Shown piece after piece: positions 24,301 through 33,456 of a stretch of 64,000 nt of DNA. Where the stretch lies: positions 28,471 through 92,470 of the forward strand of contig JBBIKC010000006.1 in NCBI GenBank assembly GCA_037445635.1. Reading direction: 5' to 3'. Under the pieces are notes generated by a model, which saw nothing but the letters and a program-made list of their open reading frames with translations, had not been told where the DNA came from and searched no databases. The translations under genes and the position numbers were made by a program. The stretch comes from JBFMCC01 sp037445635. GTDB taxonomy: Bacteria; Chloroflexota; Anaerolineae; Anaerolineales; Villigracilaceae. Positions within the stretch are counted from its first letter, which is position 1, and each line of letters begins with the position of its first letter.

Positions 24301-25503
24301 ATGGACAATAACAAACGTCTCTGGCTGTTCGGCGGGGCGGGCCTGCTCCTGTTGGTCTGCTGTGTGCTTGCTGCAATAGGGATTGCAGTGTATTTCCTTT
24401 TGAGAGGTGAGGGGAATGCTGGCTCGTCCAATTCTCCCACAGAGGCAGTCAAATCCACGCCCGCGGTGACCAAAACGCCGCTTCCTACCGGCACACCGTC
24501 TGGGCCACCGCCGTTGACGCTGGAGAACTATCAGCAATTCGGCGGGCTTGAAGAATGGGAAGTGGACGCGGACATCACCCGCGTCACAGGCATTGCCATT
24601 TCGCACGTGACGGACCGCGTCGCGTTGTTGACCGAACGCTACAAGGAAAAATACAGCCTGGAGGTCCGTGACGTGGACGGGAAACCGATCTGGAACGTCC
24701 CGCTTGGATGGAAGGCGGTCTATCCCGCGGTCGCGTTCTCGCCGGACGGCAGCCTGATCGTCACGGGCATGGACGACGGCACGGTGCAGATGTGGGACGC
24801 GTCCACGGGCGGCCTGATCGAGACGCTGGGCAAGCATCAATACGCGGTGCGCGTGGTCGCGTTTTCCCCGGACGGAAGCCTGGTCGCTTCGGGCGGAAGC
24901 GACAACCGCGTCCTGCTCTGGCGCGTCGCCACCGGCGTGCAAATCCCGACCTGCTTCTTCTGGGACCCGGTCAACAAGAGCAAGTGCCGCGACCAGAACA
25001 AGACGGACGTGCGCGACCTCGCCTTTTCGCCCGACGGGCGTTACCTGGCGGTCTCCGCGAACGTGGTCGTCGTCCTGAGCACTTCATCGGGACAGGAGAT
25101 CGATCGCTTCTACGATCAGGCAGGCGAGACAGCGGACTTGGGCGAAGTGGCCTTCTCCTCGGATGGAAAAACCTTCGCGGCCAGCGGCAACTGGTTCAAC
25201 ACGGAGAACCAGCGCTGGCGGAAGCGAGTCCTGGTTTGGACCTTCCCGACCCCGATCAACCAAGCGCGCAAAATCCCGCTGACCGACGCGCTGGAGGACC
25301 TGGTCTTTTCCGCCGACGGAAAACTCGTGCTCGGCTCGTATAAGGACAAAGGCCAGTTGCTGATCTTCGATGTCGAGGAAAGGGAGCCGGTCGGCATCAT
25401 TGACCTTGGACCGGTCACCCTGCTATCTTACTCTCCCGATGTGAGACTGTTCGCCATCCTTTCGACGAGGAGGACGGTCTCGATTTGGGGAGTGATAAGA
25501 TAA
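24301..25503 (+). CDS. Membrane-anchored WD40 repeat protein
   Basis: A 400-aa protein with an N-terminal transmembrane helix (about 9-32), a Thr/Pro linker and a beta-propeller from about residue 80. Repeats are marked by VAFSPDGSLIVTG, VAFSPDGSLVASGGSDNRV and LAFSPDGRYLAVS. Six or seven blades are likely, the last ones degenerate. The propeller should face outside, since the anchor is an uncleaved N-terminal helix. It lies at the GC-rich end of the accessory island and before stem-loop repeat copy 3. Confidence 0.85.
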   Translation: MDNNKRLWLFGGAGLLLLVCCVLAAIGIAVYFLLRGEGNAGSSNSPTEAVKSTPAVTKTPLPTGTPSGPPPLTLENYQQFGGLEEWEVDADITRVTGIAISHVTDRVALLTERYKEKYSLEVRDVDGKPIWNVPLGWKAVYPAVAFSPDGSLIVTGMDDGTVQMWDASTGGLIETLGKHQYAVRVVAFSPDGSLVASGGSDNRVLLWRVATGVQIPTCFFWDPVNKSKCRDQNKTDVRDLAFSPDGRYLAVSANVVVVLSTSSGQEIDRFYDQAGETADLGEVAFSSDGKTFAASGNWFNTENQRWRKRVLVWTFPTPINQARKIPLTDALEDLVFSADGKLVLGSYKDKGQLLIFDVEEREPVGIIDLGPVTLLSYSPDVRLFAILSTRRTVSIWGVIR

Positions 25504-25548
25504 CGCAAAAGTGACGTAATGTGGCGCGTTTCGCGAACGCAAACCTCC

Positions 25549-25637
25549 CGCTCGGCGTGGGACTTCCGTCCCCGCTGAGGGGTTTGATCGAAGGTCTTGA
25601 CTGAGCCCGGCAGGGTCACAGACCCTTGCTGGGCAAG
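25549..25637. repeat. Stem-loop repeat, copy 3
   Basis: Shares CGCTCGGCGTGGGACT, CCCCGC and CAGGGTCACAGACCCTTGC with the copies at 22103 and 22804; its middle is different. Confidence 0.8.
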
Positions 25638-25651
25638 TGTGTACTGGGAAA

Positions 25652-25684
25652 TAAAAAACGGGACAGCAGTTATTGCTGTCCCGT
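25652..25684 (-). terminator. Terminator of the LPxTG-like gene
   Basis: On the minus strand ACGGGACAGCA-ATAAC-TGCTGTCCCGT is followed by TTTTTTATTT, 21 nt after the gene's stop. Confidence 0.92.
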
Positions 25685-25704
25685 CAATGTTCACAAGAGG
25701 AATA

Positions 25705-26247
25705 TTACTTGTTGCCAACCGGCGCGGTGCGCAAGCGACGCGCCAGGAATATGACCACGATCAATGCCACGGCCATGATGACCAGTCCCGGCGCGCCGGC
25801 CTCATCCGCAAAGCCGGTGCCGGGCAGGGCGGTGGAGGTGGGAATCACAGTCAGTTGGGCCTGCGCGGCCTGGGTCAACGCGGCGGCGACGGTGGCGGTG
25901 GCCGGGTCCGAAATGGCGGCGGAGGTGACCGTCGCGGTGGCGGTGGAGAAGACGGGGGTATTGGTCGGCGGGAGGGTGGGAGTGGCGAAAGCGGTCTGTG
26001 TGGCCGCGACCGATACGGCAGTGCCGGTCAGTCCCTGTTCCACCTGAATATTCTGGGCGGCCAGCGTCGCCTGCTGATTGGCGCGGGCCGCGGCCTGGGG
26101 CTGAAAGTAGAACACAACGTAAGCTGCCACGCAGACCAGCGAAATGAGAATCAATCCGCCCAGGATGGCGGCCACGATATAGAATGTGCGATTGCTCGAT
26201 TCTTCGGGCGGAGCGTCGTCCAGGTTGGCATCATCGCCTTCATACAT
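25705..26247 (-). CDS. Surface protein with LPxTG-like C-terminal anchor
   Basis: A 180-aa protein. A short charged cytoplasmic N-terminus is followed by a transmembrane helix at about 23-48, then an Ala/Thr/Pro-rich low-complexity stretch (about 55-135), then ALPGTGFADEAG, a hydrophobic helix and the tail FLARRLR. That C-terminal order, LPxTG then helix then Arg, is the sortase-sorting layout; the same tail occurs on Anaerolineae surface proteins. It is encoded downstream of the GlmL-type operon after 36 nt and may be its last gene. Confidence 0.75.
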   Translation of the reverse strand: MYEGDDANLDDAPPEESSNRTFYIVAAILGGLILISLVCVAAYVVFYFQPQAAARANQQATLAAQNIQVEQGLTGTAVSVAATQTAFATPTLPPTNTPVFSTATATVTSAAISDPATATVAAALTQAAQAQLTVIPTSTALPGTGFADEAGAPGLVIMAVALIVVIFLARRLRTAPVGNK

Positions 26248-26282
26248 AGGTCACTCTCCTCAATTCTTTCGATGATAGCACA

Positions 26283-27338
26283 TTATCCCACAACTTCCAA
26301 GTTTACCAGAGGGACGAAAGTCTGCTCGCCGTTCTCGGTGCGCACCAGGGCCGCGGGCGCGCGCAGGCCGCTGGGCAGAGTCGTCAGCCCGGGCTGGATT
26401 TGCACCAGCGTGGCGATCTCGCCCGCGTGCGGCGCGGCGCGCAGGCGCACCTGCTGGCCGGGCGCGAAGGTCTCGACATCGCGCGCCGGCGGCGGGTCCG
26501 ATGTGACCGGCAGGGGGATGATCACCTCGGGCCGCGCGCCGCCGTAGCGGTCGAACACTTCGGCGTTCACGGCGGTCTCGCGTTTGGCGCTGGTGCTGAG
26601 CAGCCGGAAGGCCGCCGAGTTCATCGGCTGACTGCCGATGCCGTCCAGCGCCACGATGGGGTAGCGCGCCTGCATGGCCTGCGGGATGAGTGACGGATGC
26701 AGGCTCGACAGGATCAGGCCGCGCAGGTTCAACTCCGCGGCCGCGCGCAGGACTTCGGCGTCGCGGCAATGCCCGGCCAGGATGACCGAGCCGCGCTGGC
26801 TCACATCCAATTGACCGGTCTCGATCACCGAATCGGGCTTCTCCATGAGATTTTCCATGATGCCCATTTCAGTGCGGCCGTTGCCCCACATGCCCTGTAT
26901 GAGCGCCCCGGCGGTCTGGATGACCACGCCTCGGTTCGGGATGATCTGGATGACCGTGCCCGAGATGCCGGCGCGCAGCTGGAGGGTTCCCTCGCCGACT
27001 TCCAGCAGGACCTGGCCTCCGCCCACCGCCGCCACGCGCCCCTCGCGCGGTGTGCGCACCTGGCGCGGGATCAACCCGCTACCGCTGGCGATTAACGAGT
27101 TTTCCGTCAACTGATCGCCGACCTTGATTCGCAGGAGACGGTCGGCGGCATTGTTCGAGATGCCGAGCGTGCGGGCCACGTCCAGCAGGACGTGTTCGCG
27201 CGCCCAGCTGGCCTCGGCAACGATGTCCGTTGCAGTGACGCGCTGGTTCAGCCGCGCCTTCACGTCCCCCGGCACAGGCAGGAGACGTTCGCGCACGATG
27301 GTGGTCAGAGGGAGAATGTGGAGAACGGGAGCAAGCAT
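26283..27338 (-). CDS. Hypothetical protein of the GlmL operon
   Basis: A 351-aa protein; I chose the ATG at 27338, 6 nt past the stop of the GlmL-type gene, with GGGAGG before it. The region about 80-150 (EGRVAAVGGGQVLLEVGEG, GTVIQIIPNRGVVI) reads like a barrel-sandwich/biotinyl-lipoyl-like fold, and the C-terminal ~70 residues have beta-strands such as GQQVRLRAAPHAGEIATLV, perhaps a KOW-like barrel. There is no signal peptide. Role is unknown; the tight spacing ties it to the ATPase. Confidence 0.65.
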   Translation of the reverse strand: MLAPVLHILPLTTIVRERLLPVPGDVKARLNQRVTATDIVAEASWAREHVLLDVARTLGISNNAADRLLRIKVGDQLTENSLIASGSGLIPRQVRTPREGRVAAVGGGQVLLEVGEGTLQLRAGISGTVIQIIPNRGVVIQTAGALIQGMWGNGRTEMGIMENLMEKPDSVIETGQLDVSQRGSVILAGHCRDAEVLRAAAELNLRGLILSSLHPSLIPQAMQARYPIVALDGIGSQPMNSAAFRLLSTSAKRETAVNAEVFDRYGGARPEVIIPLPVTSDPPPARDVETFAPGQQVRLRAAPHAGEIATLVQIQPGLTTLPSGLRAPAALVRTENGEQTFVPLVNLEVVG

Positions 27339-27343
27339 CAGGA

Positions 27344-29095
27344 TCAGCCTCCCAGAGTCCACTGCCACTTCTTCATGAGTTCACGGCGGCGGACGGGGTC
27401 TGCGGTCAATTTCAGCGGGCGGCCGCGCGCGTCGATGACCACGCCCAGCGCCCCGCCGTTGACCGCGCCGTTCCAGGCGCGGCCGGGGCCGTTGCCGACG
27501 TCGGTTCGTTGCAGAGGCTGGAGGAACAATTTCGCGCTCTGGCCCAATCCCAGCGGCAGGGCTTCCAGGCCGCCGAGTTTGACCTCTGCGCGCGCCTCGT
27601 TTCCATCCGAATACTGGATGCGGGCGCGTACGATTGGCGTGCCGTAACCTGCCCCGCTGACAGCCGAGACGACTGTGCCAAGATTCTGCAACGCGCCCGA
27701 TTCCAGGACGTGCACCGGCAAAAGGTTGTTCTTTTCGGCGGCCACGCCCAGCAACGGGAGCAGGCTGTTGCGATCCAGCATGACATACGTGACGCCGACC
27801 GGCTGGACCGCGTCCAACAGCAGGAGCAGGCTCTGTCCCGGCGTGGGTGCGTCTCCCAGCGGACCGCCGCCGGCGAGGATGAGTCCGAAGGGAGGCGTCA
27901 GGTCCGCACGGACGCCGCGCGCCTGCGGAGGAAACTCGCGGCGCGCGGCGCGCATCGCCAGGTAGAGAGACTGCCGCGCAACCGCCTGGGCGATGGCCTC
28001 GTCTTCTTTAGTGGCCGGCAGGATGGAGGGGTACAGGGCTTTCTGATGCAGGTAATCGCGGACGAGGTTTTGATGAATATCGAGCGGCAGCCATTTCAGG
28101 ATGTCGTCCAGTTCGGTGAGTTGTAAAAGGTTGCCGAGATGTTCGCCCTGACCGAATTGAGGATAAACGCCCAGGCTGAAGCGTCCATTGAAGGCCGCTG
28201 CAATGGTGGCGGCCGACGCGCCCAGGTCTACGCCGAGCACGCCGCCGGACGACCCGGTACGTTCGAGAAAGCGGATCATGCGTCCCAGGGCGTAGGCGGT
28301 GGGCAGGACATGCCCGCCGGCCCACGTCTCGAGTTCGTCCACGCCTTTTACCTGGCGCTTGCGAATCACGGCGAACACCTGCGCCAGTTCGTGCATGGCC
28401 GGGTCGAGGTCTTCGGTTTCGAGCGAGGGGCGGACGTTCGGGCTGAAGTGCAGGGCCGGCGTGAGTTTGCCCACCAGGCTTTGCACTTCGTCGGTCATGT
28501 TCTGATTCCCGGCAAAAAGGACCGCCGGGCGCTTATCGGACGGCAGCAGATAGCAGGCCAGCCCGACCGTCTCGATCACCTTTTGCACAGCGCGCGAGGC
28601 GCCGCCGTCCGTTCCGCCGGTCAAGATGACCAGGTCCGGGCGGAGGCGCAGCAGGCTGTCTATCTGTTCTTCGGGCTTGCGGTGGTCGTTCAGGCCAAAG
28701 GTCTCGACGACGCGGGCGTAAGTTGTCTCGGCCAGCCGCCGGGCAGACTGGACGGAAACGTCGGAGAGCAGTCCCGCGATGGCGGTCTTGAGAGTCGGTC
28801 CGGCGGAAAGCGTCGCGGCGAACAGATCCACGCCGCTGCCGTCGGCCTGGGTGGGCATCACCAGGTTTCGCTCCGCGCCGAGGAAGCTGCGCCCGGTCAC
28901 CGTTTGCAGATGTTCGATGGCGGCGCGCACGCCGAGGCCGATATCCTTGAAGGGCGCTTCGGCCGTGGACGGCGCCTGGCCGACCGCGATGAAGCGATAT
29001 CTGCCCTCGACCACGTCGAAGAGCACGGCACGCGTTGTGGACGCGCCGACATCCACGGCGAGGAGGGAGTTGGTTTCGACCAGCGAAGTGGGCAT
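27344..29095 (-). CDS. GlmL/MutL-type ASKHA ATPase
   Basis: A 583-aa protein matching the glutamate mutase MutL (GlmL) family: phosphate-1 loop LLAVDVGASTTRAV, LVILTGGTDGG, a second ASKHA loop LGVDLGASAAT and GLILAGGGPLGDAP. GlmL partners the reactivation of B12-dependent glutamate mutase in clostridia, but no mutase gene is next to it here; instead it lies among membrane proteins. Length fits the family plus about 100 C-terminal residues. Whether it serves the mutase small subunit gene at 34475 is only a possibility. Confidence 0.85.
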   Translation of the reverse strand: MPTSLVETNSLLAVDVGASTTRAVLFDVVEGRYRFIAVGQAPSTAEAPFKDIGLGVRAAIEHLQTVTGRSFLGAERNLVMPTQADGSGVDLFAATLSAGPTLKTAIAGLLSDVSVQSARRLAETTYARVVETFGLNDHRKPEEQIDSLLRLRPDLVILTGGTDGGASRAVQKVIETVGLACYLLPSDKRPAVLFAGNQNMTDEVQSLVGKLTPALHFSPNVRPSLETEDLDPAMHELAQVFAVIRKRQVKGVDELETWAGGHVLPTAYALGRMIRFLERTGSSGGVLGVDLGASAATIAAAFNGRFSLGVYPQFGQGEHLGNLLQLTELDDILKWLPLDIHQNLVRDYLHQKALYPSILPATKEDEAIAQAVARQSLYLAMRAARREFPPQARGVRADLTPPFGLILAGGGPLGDAPTPGQSLLLLLDAVQPVGVTYVMLDRNSLLPLLGVAAEKNNLLPVHVLESGALQNLGTVVSAVSGAGYGTPIVRARIQYSDGNEARAEVKLGGLEALPLGLGQSAKLFLQPLQRTDVGNGPGRAWNGAVNGGALGVVIDARGRPLKLTADPVRRRELMKKWQWTLGG

Positions 29096-29121
29096 ACTTG
29101 TTTCTTGTCGTTACGGCCGTG

Positions 29122-29790
29122 CTACAGGCCAAACAGGTTCAGGATGGCGCTCACCCGCTCGATCAATGCGGTCAACGCCGCGGCATACACCCCGGCGAAC
29201 AGCACGCCGAAAGTGATGGCGATGAAGATCTGGCCGACGCGGGCCGCAAGTTCCAGCAGTCCGTTGCGGCGCACGGTGCCATCGGCGGCGCGGCGCGCCC
29301 CGAAGTTGAAATAAATCAGAGTGGTGATGGTGGCGGTCAGCATGACGACGCCGGCGGTAAATTGTCCCAGCGGGCTCAAGCCGCGAGCGGCCGCGTCGGT
29401 CAAATCGAAGGAAGCGGCGGCCGCGGCTATCTGCGGAACGAGCGTGCCGATCACCGCGCCGCCCACTGCCACGGCGGCGGCTACGCCGGTTAAATATCCC
29501 ATAGCCGGTGAACTCAGCCGCGCCAGCTGGGGCGAGATGCGCGTGAGCAGAAGCAGGCCCAGCAGGAGTGGGATGATCAGCAGGGCGCGTTCGGTCAAGG
29601 TGGCGGTGGCCAGGGGGATGACCAGATTCGGCCAGATCACCTGATGCGCGATCACCGAGGCCGCGTATCCCGCCGCCGCGCCCACGAAAATGGAAACGGC
29701 CACGCGAAACAGCGGGTTGTCGCCGATCAGGTAACTCAATACCATCACGGTCAGGGTGAACCCGATAAAGGCGGAGACAACCTGCGACAC
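29122..29790 (-). CDS. Polytopic membrane protein of the GlmL operon
   Basis: A 222-aa protein with six or seven hydrophobic helices from the first residues on (FIGFTLTVMVLSYLIG, FVGAAAGYAASVIAH and others). It has no motif I recognise. It is 26 nt upstream of the GlmL-type gene and 2 nt after the zinc-ribbon gene, so it is in the same operon. Confidence 0.75.
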   Translation of the reverse strand: MSQVVSAFIGFTLTVMVLSYLIGDNPLFRVAVSIFVGAAAGYAASVIAHQVIWPNLVIPLATATLTERALLIIPLLLGLLLLTRISPQLARLSSPAMGYLTGVAAAVAVGGAVIGTLVPQIAAAAASFDLTDAAARGLSPLGQFTAGVVMLTATITTLIYFNFGARRAADGTVRRNGLLELAARVGQIFIAITFGVLFAGVYAAALTALIERVSAILNLFGL

Positions 29791-29792
29791 GG

Positions 29793-32102
29793 CTAAGCCT
29801 CTCCCCTCATGCGGGCTTGAATCCCGACGACCAGATTCCAGGCCGAGCCGATGAAGATCATCAGCACGACGATCAGCAGTGTCAGTCCGAAGGCGTCCCA
29901 GTATCCCCGGCTCAGGCCCGGACGGACGGCGGCCTGCTCCACCGAGGCGCCGCCGGCCAGCCCGGATACCAGCCCCGCGGCCTGTCCGGAGAGGATGTAA
30001 GGCTGGAGCATTGGGCCGGCCTGCGCGCTGGTCACCAGGAGCATCGGCTTGCCGTTTATCAGCGGCCCGGCCTGTTCGATCCAGACGCGGGCCGACTCGG
30101 CCTGGTCGGTCAGCACGATGACGGCAGCGTAATCCGCGATGGTATTGATGCCCTGACCGGGCGGCAGGCTCCAGACCGATGTCCCGTTGAGTGTGTGCGG
30201 CATCACGACGCGCGGAGCCTCAGCGAAGCCCAGTACACCGGCCGCGCCGCCGGGCAGGTATCCCAGATTGACGTAATTTGTCCCCGGCAGGTAGGCGTGT
30301 TGAGACTGCGTGGTCTTCATGAAATGCTCAGCAAGCGCCGGGCCGTTTAATGAAGTGGAGAGCAGGGTCAGACGCGGGTGGTGGAGCAGGATCAGATTGT
30401 CTATGAGCGAAGCGGCGGCGGCCTCCACCTCACCGGACAGGGAGGCTTCATAGTCGAAGACGATCAGGATCGGTGAGTCATTTGGAATCGCATTGATCGT
30501 GGTGATGGCGGCGAAGGTCTCGCCGGGTAAATTGGGCGGCGGGGTGACCTGACTGCCGGACAGGGAGATGATCGTCACGAGCAAGAGCAGGATGATGGTA
30601 ATGGTCCAACGCAGGGCGCGCTGGGAAAACACAACGGACGATGAGGCCGCCAGCGGTTTCGGCTCGATCTCCGAGGCCAGTAACTTTTCCAGCAGGGCGG
30701 CGTTCGACTGCTGGTCTTCGCTGGCCTGCAACATATTCGAATAAGCGCTCGGCCGTTTCGCGGGGCCGAGGCCGGGCAGGATGGGCAGGACGCCGCTCAG
30801 TCCGGCCAGAGGTCCCTGTTGTTCGGCCGGGCCCGAGGGCGTGGCGGGCGCGGCCTGCGCCTGCGGCATGACCGTCTCGACCGGGCGCATGGCCTGCACC
30901 CAGGAGGGCAGTTCGCCCGGCGCAAGCGGCGACGCCGCGGCCTGCGGCTCGTGTTTCGGCTCGGCCGGGGCCACGTTCGAAAGCCAATCCGGCAATTCGG
31001 CGGCGAAAAGTTCGCCGACCTCTTCCTCGCCCAGCGGTTCCATGCCGGGGAAAAACGCGGGCGAACTCGGGACAGGTGGGGGCTGAGGTATTTCTTCGGA
31101 CGGGGGCATGGGCGAGAGAAACGCGCCTCGCTCTTCCTGGGCGGGTTTGCTTTCGTCCGCGCTGGATGTTGCTTTCATCCAATCCGGCAGGTCGGCGGGC
31201 AGGTCGAAAGCATCCGATTTGCCCGCAACCCCGGGCGCGGCTTCCGAGGGTGTGGAGGCCGTGTCGAGGTTGGTCATCCAGTCGGGTAATTCTCCCGACA
31301 GCAAAGAACCCATGTCGAGGGAACCGGTGTCCACCAGCGCCTGGGTCTTTCCGCCGGGTTGGTCGGCGGGCGGCAGGTTGGAAAGCCAGTCCGGCAAGTT
31401 GCCTTCGGACGCGGCGGTTGGAGCAGGGGCGGGGGGCGGTGCGGGTTCTTCCGGCAGGAAGTCGGCCAGTTCACCGGTGTTCGGACGGAAGGAGCCGGTG
31501 TCGAATGGGGAGACCGGCCTCTCATCCCGGGCCGGAGCGGGTGTTTCCTTTTCTTCTCTTTCGGCCGGGCCGCCGGTGATCCACGACGGCAGGCCGCTTT
31601 CGTCGAAGGTGACCTCGGTTTGCGGTCCGCTGACCAGCCCTCCCATTTCTTCTTCCGGTTCCGTCTCGGAGGGCTCTTCCTCCCAGCGAATCTCCTGACG
31701 GCGCGGGTAGGTCTCGACGCGTTCATCGGCCTTGTGCGAGGTTTTCTGCATCCCGGCCAGCCAGTCGGGGACTTCATCTTCCTCGTCACGGTGCGACTGA
31801 GCCTCCAGCCCGGCCAGCAGGTCGGGAGGCGCTTCGCGGTTGGCGGCGGCTTGCTCGGCCTCTGCGGCCTGCCGGGCGGCCTCCTCCTCGGCGGCCTTGC
31901 GCGATTTCTCGCGCGCCTCGCGCAGCCATTGAGGCAGGATCGGTTCCAACTCGGCAGTGACCTTTTTGGTCGGCACCTGGCCGGGGCGGATGGTTTCGTC
32001 CTCGTCGTCCATCGCCGATAGCGGCAGTTGGCAGAACTGACACTTGATCAGTTCGGGCGGGTTGAATTTGCCGCAGTTGCGGCACTGGATCTCGGCCATC
32101 AT
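29793..32102 (-). CDS. Zinc-ribbon protein with eight LPDWL-type motifs and outer domain
   Basis: A 769-aa protein. A zinc ribbon (Cys6, Cys9, Cys20, Cys23) opens it, followed by a long charged, disordered stretch (about 30-490) with the motif (L/V)P(D/S/Q)W(L/M/I/V) eight times, such as VPDWLAGM, LPDWLSNL, LPDWMTNL and LPSWVQAM. A transmembrane helix (about 500-520) leads to a soluble domain of about 210 residues (ILIVFDYEASLSGEVEAAA), then a C-terminal helix. So ribbon and motifs are cytoplasmic and the domain is outside. The start overlaps the previous stop (ATGA). Function is unknown; the motifs look like docking sites. Confidence 0.75.
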   Translation of the reverse strand: MMAEIQCRNCGKFNPPELIKCQFCQLPLSAMDDEDETIRPGQVPTKKVTAELEPILPQWLREAREKSRKAAEEEAARQAAEAEQAAANREAPPDLLAGLEAQSHRDEEDEVPDWLAGMQKTSHKADERVETYPRRQEIRWEEEPSETEPEEEMGGLVSGPQTEVTFDESGLPSWITGGPAEREEKETPAPARDERPVSPFDTGSFRPNTGELADFLPEEPAPPPAPAPTAASEGNLPDWLSNLPPADQPGGKTQALVDTGSLDMGSLLSGELPDWMTNLDTASTPSEAAPGVAGKSDAFDLPADLPDWMKATSSADESKPAQEERGAFLSPMPPSEEIPQPPPVPSSPAFFPGMEPLGEEEVGELFAAELPDWLSNVAPAEPKHEPQAAASPLAPGELPSWVQAMRPVETVMPQAQAAPATPSGPAEQQGPLAGLSGVLPILPGLGPAKRPSAYSNMLQASEDQQSNAALLEKLLASEIEPKPLAASSSVVFSQRALRWTITIILLLLVTIISLSGSQVTPPPNLPGETFAAITTINAIPNDSPILIVFDYEASLSGEVEAAAASLIDNLILLHHPRLTLLSTSLNGPALAEHFMKTTQSQHAYLPGTNYVNLGYLPGGAAGVLGFAEAPRVVMPHTLNGTSVWSLPPGQGINTIADYAAVIVLTDQAESARVWIEQAGPLINGKPMLLVTSAQAGPMLQPYILSGQAAGLVSGLAGGASVEQAAVRPGLSRGYWDAFGLTLLIVVLMIFIGSAWNLVVGIQARMRGEA

Positions 32103-32716
32103 TTACCCCCGTATGGACGATCCATGCCGAAGAGGACGCGCAGGCCGGTGGTCAGCGCGCCGAGTGCGACTCCCAGCAGGATGCCGCGCGCCCCGCCCGC
32201 GGCCGGTGTATTGGCCATGGAGCGGGCCAGGTCGCCGAGGCCGGATAAGTTGCCTGAAAGGATCGGCGTAGATAAAAACAGAATCAATAACAAGGTGAGC
32301 AGGAAGACGACTGTCATCAAATCCACGCGGCGGCGGAAGAGGCGGATGCTGGCATACACGAGCGTGACGGCCAGCAGGGCCATGAGCGAGGCTTCCACGG
32401 GAATGATGACCGATTCCACCAGCGACTGCATCACTGAATGGGCCGGGCCGAGCAGGAGTCCCAATGCCAGTGTGACGAACATGGTCAACAGCAGCACCGC
32501 GCTGTAGAAACTCCCTCGCTCGCGGCGGCGAATCTTCTGCCAGTGGACGGAAATCAAATTGAATATGCCCACCAGTGCGGCAATCCCTGCCAGCAGGATG
32601 GCCCACTGAACCAGTTCCAGCCGCAGGACGGACAGGACCGGGATCGGCAGGAAATAGCCGAGTAACACGATTAAACCGATGGCGATGGCAATTGCAGCGG
32701 CAAACGGACGGTTCAC
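32099..32716 (-). CDS. Polytopic membrane protein of the GlmL operon
   Basis: A 205-aa protein with about six transmembrane helices, beginning near residue 5. No family is recognised. It is coupled at both ends: its start overlaps the stop of the gene before it, and its stop overlaps the start of the zinc-ribbon gene. Confidence 0.75.
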   Translation of the reverse strand: MNRPFAAAIAIAIGLIVLLGYFLPIPVLSVLRLELVQWAILLAGIAALVGIFNLISVHWQKIRRRERGSFYSAVLLLTMFVTLALGLLLGPAHSVMQSLVESVIIPVEASLMALLAVTLVYASIRLFRRRVDLMTVVFLLTLLLILFLSTPILSGNLSGLGDLARSMANTPAAGGARGILLGVALGALTTGLRVLFGMDRPYGGK

Positions 32717-33456
32717 GGCAGACCTGCCAGTCTCATGGCCGCGCCGGCCAGCAACGCCAGAACGACCAGCCAGCGCAGGATGTCCTGCACCTGCAGGCTG
32801 GCCGCGTGGGACGCCTCCGGGCCGGCGTACGCTGCGGCCGCGTAGAGTTCCTCGCCGATCAACGGGTCCTGAACCGAGGCGAACAGAATGGATTGCGTGG
32901 CGGGTTCGTCGGCGGCGGCAAGGACGAACGCGTTTTCGCGTTCCGCGGATTCGGTCAATAAGGCCGCCTCGGGTCCGAAGTGACCGATCAATACGCTGGC
33001 CGAAACGTTTTCATCGCGCGCGAGCGGTATCGTCCCGGCTGCGTAGGAGAATGCGGTCAGGCCGGACAGGCGGCCGGTCTCCGCCCGAAAGAGTTCCACC
33101 GCGCCCGCGGCCCTGTAGGCTGATTCGAGCGTATCCTGTGAAAGATAGGTGAGAGCCGCATCCCCGCTGGTGACCACCGGCGGACGGTCGCTGCCGGAGG
33201 CCTGTTCCGCGAGGCGGCGCAGAAGGGCCAGCCCGGCCAGCGCCGAGGCGCCGCGTGCCGATTGCAGCCCGCCGCGGCCGAGCGAGACGTGCAGGCGCGT
33301 GCCGTCCTCCACCGCCAGCCCCGCGGCGCGGCGCAGACGCGTGAACGCCGCGATCTCGCGAAAGACGGGAGGAGGCGATTTGCGCCGGAGGAGAGTCATT
33401 CCCAGCAGCAGCAGGGCCGCCAGTAAAACGATGCCGAACCCAATCAGCGCGTTCAT
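32713..33456 (-). CDS. Membrane protein, DUF6754-like
   Basis: A 247-aa protein with an N-terminal helix (about 2-20), a soluble Ala-rich domain and a C-terminal helix (about 228-245). The features FTRLRRAAGLAVEDGTRLHV and PLIGEELYAAAAY recall proteins annotated with DUF6754 in Chloroflexi; I am not certain of this name. I chose the ATG at 33456, which has GGAGG before it and overlaps the previous stop as ATGA. Confidence 0.65.
   Translation of the reverse strand: MNALIGFGIVLLAALLLLGMTLLRRKSPPPVFREIAAFTRLRRAAGLAVEDGTRLHVSLGRGGLQSARGASALAGLALLRRLAEQASGSDRPPVVTSGDAALTYLSQDTLESAYRAAGAVELFRAETGRLSGLTAFSYAAGTIPLARDENVSASVLIGHFGPEAALLTESAERENAFVLAAADEPATQSILFASVQDPLIGEELYAAAAYAGPEASHAASLQVQDILRWLVVLALLAGAAMRLAGLP

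Noticed and set aside
21066..25637. A true integron
   Set aside because: No integrase, attC-like boxes are only approximate and gene spacing is not cassette-like throughout. Kept only as a possibility.
27344..29095. DNA mismatch repair MutL
   Set aside because: The name MutL is shared, but the ASKHA loops (DVGASTTRA, DLGASAAT) and lack of GHKL motifs place it with GlmL of glutamate mutase.
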